NCBI GenBank assembly: GCA_003153575.1
Contig: PLZW01000035.1
Coordinates: 1-64,000 of the forward strand
Direction of reading: 5' to 3'
From: Acidimicrobiaceae bacterium
GTDB lineage: Bacteria; Actinomycetota; Acidimicrobiia; Acidimicrobiales; RAAP-2
DNA: 64,000 bases
Shown: one piece after another, positions 59,517-64,000 of the stretch
How the letters are laid out: every line of letters begins with the position of its first letter
How positions within the stretch are numbered: position 1 is the first letter of the stretch
The notes under the pieces: model-generated
The model's database searches: none
What the model was told of the DNA's origin: nothing
The model's input: only the letters and a program-made list of their open reading frames with translations
Made by a program: the position numbers and the translations under genes

Positions 59517-60809
59517 GTGAGTCACGTGCCGACCCTCGCGGTCGCCGACATCGACCTGTCGGACATGGAGTTCTGGGGACGCCCACCCGCCGAGCGGGAC
59601 GCAGCGTTCGCCGTCCTGCGTGCCGAGCGGCCGATCGCCTTCTTCGAGGAGCCCGACCTGGCCAGTTCCTCCGCCCTCGCCTTCCCTCGGGGCCCCGGAT
59701 ACCGGGCCATCACCCGCCATGCCGACATCACCGAGATCAGCAGGCACCCGGACATCTACTCGTCGGGCAAGGGCGCGCTCAGCATCATCGACCTTCCCCA
59801 GGAGATGGTCGAGTTCTTCGCAGGAATGGTGTCGACCGACAATCCCCGCCACGCCCGCCTCCGTCGCATCGTGTCCGCTGCCTTCAGCCCCCGCCACATC
59901 AAGGCCATCGAGGAGGGCATCGAGCAAGTGGCCGTACGCCTCATCGACCGTTCGGCCGACCTGGGCGAGTGCGACTTCGTCACGTCGTTCGCCGCCCCTC
60001 TCTCCCTCGAGATCATCTGCGACATGATGGGCCTGCCCCCCTCCGAGCACGACACGGTGTTCCGCTGCTCCAACGTCATCGCCTCGTCGGGCGATGCCGA
60101 GTACCTGGCGGCAGGGAGCGATCCCCTGCAGGCCATGCTCGAGGCCGGACAGGTGCTGACCGCCCTCATGACCGACCTGGCCGCCTACCGGATCGACCAC
60201 CCGACCGACGACCTGACCACCGCCCTCATCTCGACCAACATCGACGGCGAGGCGTTGTCCAACGCCGAGCTGGCCTCGTTCTTCATCCTCCTGCTGACGG
60301 CCGGCAACGAGACCACCCGCAACGCCATCTCCCATGGGATCCTGGCCCTCACCGAATACCCCGACCAGCGCGCCATCTGGCAGGCCGACCCGCTGCGGGT
60401 GGCCGCCACCGGCGTCGACGAGGTCGTGCGGTGGGCCAGTCCGGTCATCTGGATGCGGCGCACCGTCACCGAGGACACCGTCCTGTCCGGCGAGGAGTTG
60501 CACCCCGGCGACAAGGTGGTCCTCTACTACGCATCGGCCAACCGGGACGAAGCGGTGTTCGACGACCCCTACCGGTTCGACGTGCTGCGCAACCCCAACC
60601 CCCACCTCGGATTCGGGGCGGCCGGTCCCCACTTCTGCCTGGGCGCCCACCTCGCCCGCCGGGAGATCGACGTCATGCTCCGGGAGCTACTGACCCGGCT
60701 GCCCGACATCGAGGTGTCCGGCGAGCCCGACTGGGCCCAGTCCCGGTTCGTCAACGGGATCAAGCACCTGCCCTGCCGGTTCACGCCGGCCCGCCTCACC
60801 TCGGCGTAG
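59517..60809 (+). CDS. Cytochrome P450
   Basis: The 430-residue P450 has a GTG start. I-helix LLTAGNETTRNAI, ExxR in VDEVVRWA, and haem ligand region FGAAGPHFCLGAHLAR. It resembles the CYP125/CYP142-type sterol hydroxylases of actinobacteria by length and motifs. The redox partner and substrate are unknown. A link to the acyl-CoA cluster at 26-34 kb is speculative. Confidence 0.9.
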   Translation: MSHVPTLAVADIDLSDMEFWGRPPAERDAAFAVLRAERPIAFFEEPDLASSSALAFPRGPGYRAITRHADITEISRHPDIYSSGKGALSIIDLPQEMVEFFAGMVSTDNPRHARLRRIVSAAFSPRHIKAIEEGIEQVAVRLIDRSADLGECDFVTSFAAPLSLEIICDMMGLPPSEHDTVFRCSNVIASSGDAEYLAAGSDPLQAMLEAGQVLTALMTDLAAYRIDHPTDDLTTALISTNIDGEALSNAELASFFILLLTAGNETTRNAISHGILALTEYPDQRAIWQADPLRVAATGVDEVVRWASPVIWMRRTVTEDTVLSGEELHPGDKVVLYYASANRDEAVFDDPYRFDVLRNPNPHLGFGAAGPHFCLGAHLARREIDVMLRELLTRLPDIEVSGEPDWAQSRFVNGIKHLPCRFTPARLTSA

Positions 60810-60825
60810 GGCTCCCCACCACCGC

Positions 60826-61377
60826 TCAGGGCTTGGCCGCCATCAGCACGGCGACCGCCACCAGCATCACCGCACACCCCGTGGCCACCAGTCCCGCCCG
60901 CAGGCATCGGGCCTCCACCGCGGCACCCGACTCACTCTGCCCCCCATCGGGAACGCCGCCACCGTCGGCGGAGGCAACCGCCTGCTGCAGACGGCGCTCG
61001 TGCGGCCACAGGACAGCTTCGGCCACCACGGCCACCGCCGCCCACGCCGCCGTCCCGAGCGAGACCCAGGTATCGGACCAGCTCCACTCGCCCCCGCTCA
61101 TGGCGATCAGTACGGCCCCCAGGACGGGCACCGCGAACAGCACCCGGCCGGCCCAGTTGACTCCGGGCCGGTAGTAGCGGACCAGGACCTCCGGCACCGG
61201 GCCGCCGCGGCGGAGGGCACCCCGCAGGGCCATGGCGAATCCCCCGGCGACCGCCACGGCCACCAGTGCGGCCGCCGCCGCCAGCACGTGGGCCAGCAGC
61301 ACGAGGTCGTAGGTGGCGGAGTTCTGGTTGACGGAGGCCACCGTCGCGGCGGCCACCGTCGAGAGGGTGAGGGACAC
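60826..61377 (-). CDS. DUF2269-like membrane protein
   Basis: The 183-residue protein has a GTG start (61377); the 388-residue frame is a read-through of the galT shadow. Four helices, with LLAHVLAAAAALVAVAVAGGFAMALRG and WSDTWVSLGTAAWAAVAVVAEAVL, resemble DUF2269. It contains VRYYRPGVNWAGRVLF. Function unknown. It converges with the P450. Confidence 0.7.
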   Translation of the reverse strand: MSLTLSTVAAATVASVNQNSATYDLVLLAHVLAAAAALVAVAVAGGFAMALRGALRRGGPVPEVLVRYYRPGVNWAGRVLFAVPVLGAVLIAMSGGEWSWSDTWVSLGTAAWAAVAVVAEAVLWPHERRLQQAVASADGGGVPDGGQSESGAAVEARCLRAGLVATGCAVMLVAVAVLMAAKP

Positions 61378-61576
61378 GCCGCGATTCTCGCACCACCGGA
61401 CGGTGCGCCATCCGGACCCCCCTGCACCGCTTCCGGCCACGGAATTGCTAGGTTGGACGCAGGTCGACGTCCTGTTCGGCGGCACAGGCCCGTTCCGGGT
61501 TAGACGACGGATACCGAGGTGGCAGGCAGGTGTGCAGACATGACCGACGATCGCTGAGGAGCACCGCACCCCTCTG

Positions 61577-62569
61577 ATGAACCAGCTTCGACTCGATCCC
61601 CTGACGGGGCGATGGGTGGTGGTCAGCACCGAGCGCGCCAACCGCCCCCGGGCCTTCGCCCCCCGCATCGCCTCCATCCAGGCCGATACCTCGTCGCCGT
61701 GCCCCTTCTGCCCGGGCAACGAGGAGTCCACCACCCCCACCCTCGAGACGCTCGGCCCCGACGGCCAGTGGCGGGTCCGGGTCGTCCCCAACAAGTACCC
61801 GGCCTTCGAAGGCGACGCACCGTTCGTGGTCACCAACCGCGGGCCGGTCTTCACCCAGGCCTCGGCCGGCGGCATCCACGAGGTGCTCGTGCTGTCCCCC
61901 GACCACCAGAACTCGTGGTCGATGCTGAGCGACGACCAGACCGGTGCGGTGATGCGGGCGATCAGCGACCGGATCGGCGAACACGCGTCCATTCCCGGCC
62001 TGCGCTACAGCCAGGCCATCGTGAACGCCGGACGCGAGGCCGGCGCGTCGATCGAGCACCCGCACGGCCAGCTCCTCGGGATGTCGTTCGTCCCCCGCGA
62101 GCTCGTCGAGGAGCAGGCCGGCTTCGCCCGGTTCGCCGGCCGGTGCCTGCTGTGCACCACCGTCGATGCCGAGGAGAACGTCGGGTACCGGGTCATCTAC
62201 TCCGACGAGCAGGTCCTGGTGGTGTGCCCCTTCTGGAGCGGCTCCCCCTACGAGATGCTGGTGATCCCCCGGGCCCACGGCCCCCACCTGCACCACAGCC
62301 CGACGACCGACCTGCTGGCCGTGGGCCGGGCACTCACGATCGCCCTCGGACGCCTGCGCAACGTGCTCGGCGACGTGGCCTACAACCTGGTCTTCCACTC
62401 CGCCCCGTACCGGGCACCCGAGCCGTACCACTGGCACGTCCACGTGGTACCGAAACTGACCACCGTCGCCGGGTTCGAGCTCGGCACCGGGGTGCTGATC
62501 AACATCGTCAATCCCGAGCAGGCGGCCGAAGAACTCGGCGCCCAGCAGCCCGTGGCCAACACCGGCTGA
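61577..62569 (+). CDS. galT: Galactose-1-phosphate uridylyltransferase
   Basis: The 330-residue HIT-superfamily transferase begins QLRLDPLTGRWVVVSTERANRP. CPFCPGNE gives the zinc Cys, SIEHPHGQLLG carries the catalytic His of the HPH motif, and YHWHVHVVPK the second half. It exchanges UMP between UDP-glucose and galactose-1-phosphate. The gene stands alone, facing the trehalose-synthase-like gene. Confidence 0.9.
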   Translation: MNQLRLDPLTGRWVVVSTERANRPRAFAPRIASIQADTSSPCPFCPGNEESTTPTLETLGPDGQWRVRVVPNKYPAFEGDAPFVVTNRGPVFTQASAGGIHEVLVLSPDHQNSWSMLSDDQTGAVMRAISDRIGEHASIPGLRYSQAIVNAGREAGASIEHPHGQLLGMSFVPRELVEEQAGFARFAGRCLLCTTVDAEENVGYRVIYSDEQVLVVCPFWSGSPYEMLVIPRAHGPHLHHSPTTDLLAVGRALTIALGRLRNVLGDVAYNLVFHSAPYRAPEPYHWHVHVVPKLTTVAGFELGTGVLINIVNPEQAAEELGAQQPVANTG

Positions 62570-62600
62570 ATCGGCCCGACCCGGACCCGCCGGACCCGCT

Positions 62601-62620
62601 CAGATCTGCTCAGATCTGCT
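62601..62620. repeat. 10-bp tandem repeat CAGATCTGCT x2
   Basis: Two exact copies in the gap between the convergent galT and GH13 genes, followed by CAGCTCAGATCAGCTC. Probably a chance or slippage product; it could end transcripts weakly. Confidence 0.4.
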
Positions 62621-62624
62621 CAGC

Positions 62625-64000
62625 TCAGATCAGCTCGAAGGAGAGCGAACCGTAGGGCCCGAGGGTGACAGCGTAGGGCTCGGTGCCGATGAGAGGGAAC
62701 GCCACCCTGCCGAGCAGCTCCACCGGCTGGCGCCCTGCCCACTCGGCCGCGTCGATGGTGGCCGGCTGGGCCGAACGGCTGAGGTTGTGCACGCACAGCA
62801 CCGCGTTGTTCCGCTCCCGATCCGACTCGGGTGCCCGGCGGTCGGTGCGCACGAAGGCCAGCACCGAGGGGTTGGCCGAGGTCACCATCTGGACCGAGCC
62901 GGTGCCGAACACCGGGAACTGCCGACGGACGGCCAGCATCCGGCGCATCCAGTGCAGGAACGAGCTCGGGTTCCGTTGTTGGGCCTCGACATTGACCCCG
63001 GCGTAGCCGTAGATGGGGTCCATCAGCGGTGGCAGATAGAGCTGGGCGAAGTCGGCGCGGCTGAACCCGCCGTTGCGGTCGGGCGACCACTGCATCGGGG
63101 TCCGCACCGAGTCGCGGTCGCCCAGGTAGAGGTTGTCTCCCATCTGGATCTCGTCGCCGTAGTAGAGGACGGGGCTGCCCCGGAGCGTGAAGAGTATGGA
63201 GAAGAGCAGCTCCGACAGCCGCCGGTCGCGGTCGAGCAGAGGGGCCAGGCGGCGGCCGATCCCCATGTGCCGCTTCATGCGCGGGTCCTTGGCGTACTCG
63301 GTGAACAAGAAGTCCCGTTCCTCCTCGGTCACCATCTCGAGGGTCAGCTCGTCGTGGTTACGCAGGAAGATGGCCCACTGCCCGCCCGACGGGGCATCGG
63401 GGGTCTGGGACAGGATCTCGGTGATCGGGTAGGCCTGCTCACGCCGCACGGCCAGGAACAACCGGGGCATCAGGGGGAAGTTGAAGCACAGGTGGCACTC
63501 GTCGTCGTCCCCGAAGTAGTCGGCCACGTCGGTCGGCCAGCCGTTGGCTTCGGCCAGCAGGATGCGGCCCGGGTAGCGGGTGTCGAGCTCGGCCCGGACC
63601 CGCCTGATGAAGGCGTGGGTTTCGGGCAGGTTCTCGCCCGCCGTGCCGTCACGCTGATACAGGTAGGGGACGGCGTCGAGGCGGAACCCGTCGAGGCCGA
63701 GGTCGAGCCAGAACCTGACCACCTCCAGCATGGCGTCGGCCACGTCGGGATTGTCGTAGTTGAGGTCGGGCTGATAGCCGTAGAAGCGGTGCCAGTAGTA
63801 CTGCTCCCGCACCACGTCGTAGGACCAGTTCGACCGTTCGACGTCGATGAACACCACCCGGGCCTCGGGCCACCGCAGGTCGTCGTCGTTCCACACGTAC
63901 CAGTCGGCCTTCGGGTTGTCCCGGCTCTGGCGGGACTCGACGAACCACGGGTGCTGGTCCGAGGTGTGGTTGATGACCAGATCGGCGATGACCCGGATGC
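62625..64000 (-). CDS. treS: Trehalose synthase-like GH13 enzyme (partial)
   Basis: The gene runs off the right edge of the window; 458 codons of the C-terminal part are present. GH13 motifs: NHTSDQH near the edge (region I), DGFRLDAVPYL with the nucleophile Asp (region II), LLAEANGW (acid Glu, region III) and LRNHDELT (region IV). The end has the usual beta-sandwich. The pattern is of maltose/trehalose isomerase TreS or a close amylase. Start and Walker-type fusion (TreS-Pep2) cannot be judged. Confidence 0.85.
   Translation of the reverse strand, partial: IRVIADLVINHTSDQHPWFVESRQSRDNPKADWYVWNDDDLRWPEARVVFIDVERSNWSYDVVREQYYWHRFYGYQPDLNYDNPDVADAMLEVVRFWLDLGLDGFRLDAVPYLYQRDGTAGENLPETHAFIRRVRAELDTRYPGRILLAEANGWPTDVADYFGDDDECHLCFNFPLMPRLFLAVRREQAYPITEILSQTPDAPSGGQWAIFLRNHDELTLEMVTEEERDFLFTEYAKDPRMKRHMGIGRRLAPLLDRDRRLSELLFSILFTLRGSPVLYYGDEIQMGDNLYLGDRDSVRTPMQWSPDRNGGFSRADFAQLYLPPLMDPIYGYAGVNVEAQQRNPSSFLHWMRRMLAVRRQFPVFGTGSVQMVTSANPSVLAFVRTDRRAPESDRERNNAVLCVHNLSRSAQPATIDAAEWAGRQPVELLGRVAFPLIGTEPYAVTLGPYGSLSFELI

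Overview
The window is high-GC DNA from an actinomycete-type bacterium. The best guess is class Acidimicrobiia or a close relative. Supporting content includes an F420-type redox subunit, a mycothiol-type DsbA/nitroreductase homologue, a DUF3817 pair, several CoA-linked degradation genes, many GTG starts, and a likely SepX/GlpR-like protein. Taxonomy is inferred from gene content, not demonstrated.

Layout. (1) 0.5-12.1 kb has visibly lower GC. It carries two lipoproteins that share an unusual C-terminal GGGGGVGF tail, an ICMT/DoxX/sterol-desaturase cluster, a Tat lipoprotein amidohydrolase, a frameshifted ECF42-like sigma factor beside its DGPF partner, a proteasome-fold protein, and a hybrid histidine kinase overlapping a REC-EAL regulator. 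A tRNA-Arg(CCT) at 12.1 kb marks the change to (2), 12.7-38.1 kb, very high-GC chromosomal backbone: regulators, CysQ, an Old Yellow Enzyme relative, aquaporin, transporters, and a divergent acyl-CoA degradation locus (two acyl-CoA dehydrogenases, two MaoC proteins, a CaiB transferase, a cysteine-free HMG-CoA-synthase-like/DUF35 fusion, a thiolase). That locus is controlled from a short region with two identical 16-bp operators.

(3) 38107-51737 is a 13.6-kb integrated element. It is bounded by a 15-bp direct repeat, ACGTTGAAGCGGAAC, lying in the last codons of ychF. Insertion rebuilds the ychF C-terminus and gives it a new stop codon. The element holds a tyrosine integrase, an XRE repressor, excisionase-type HTH proteins, a RecA-fold ATPase beside iteron-like repeats, an HNH nuclease and an HK97-type major capsid protein, with no recognisable portal, terminase or tail gene. 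It also holds a secreted beta-propeller cargo gene, an NYN nuclease, two paralogous HTH/small-gene modules and three copies of a 50-nt hairpin with a compensatory base change. It looks like a phage satellite or capsid-only island.

(4) 51.7-64 kb returns to the backbone: ychF, a sulfate-assimilation cluster (cysH, siroheme sulfite/nitrite reductase, an overlapping FrhB-like F420-binding ferredoxin protein, and a divergent siroheme synthase), a cytochrome P450, galT and the 3' part of a trehalose-synthase-like GH13 gene cut by the window edge.

How the genes may work together. The FrhB-like protein overlaps the sulfite reductase gene by 4 bp, which suggests an F420H2-driven assimilatory sulfite reductase built from separate subunits. 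The kinase and EAL protein form a c-di-GMP signalling pair. The acyl-CoA locus resembles the mycobacterial igr (steroid side-chain) arrangement.
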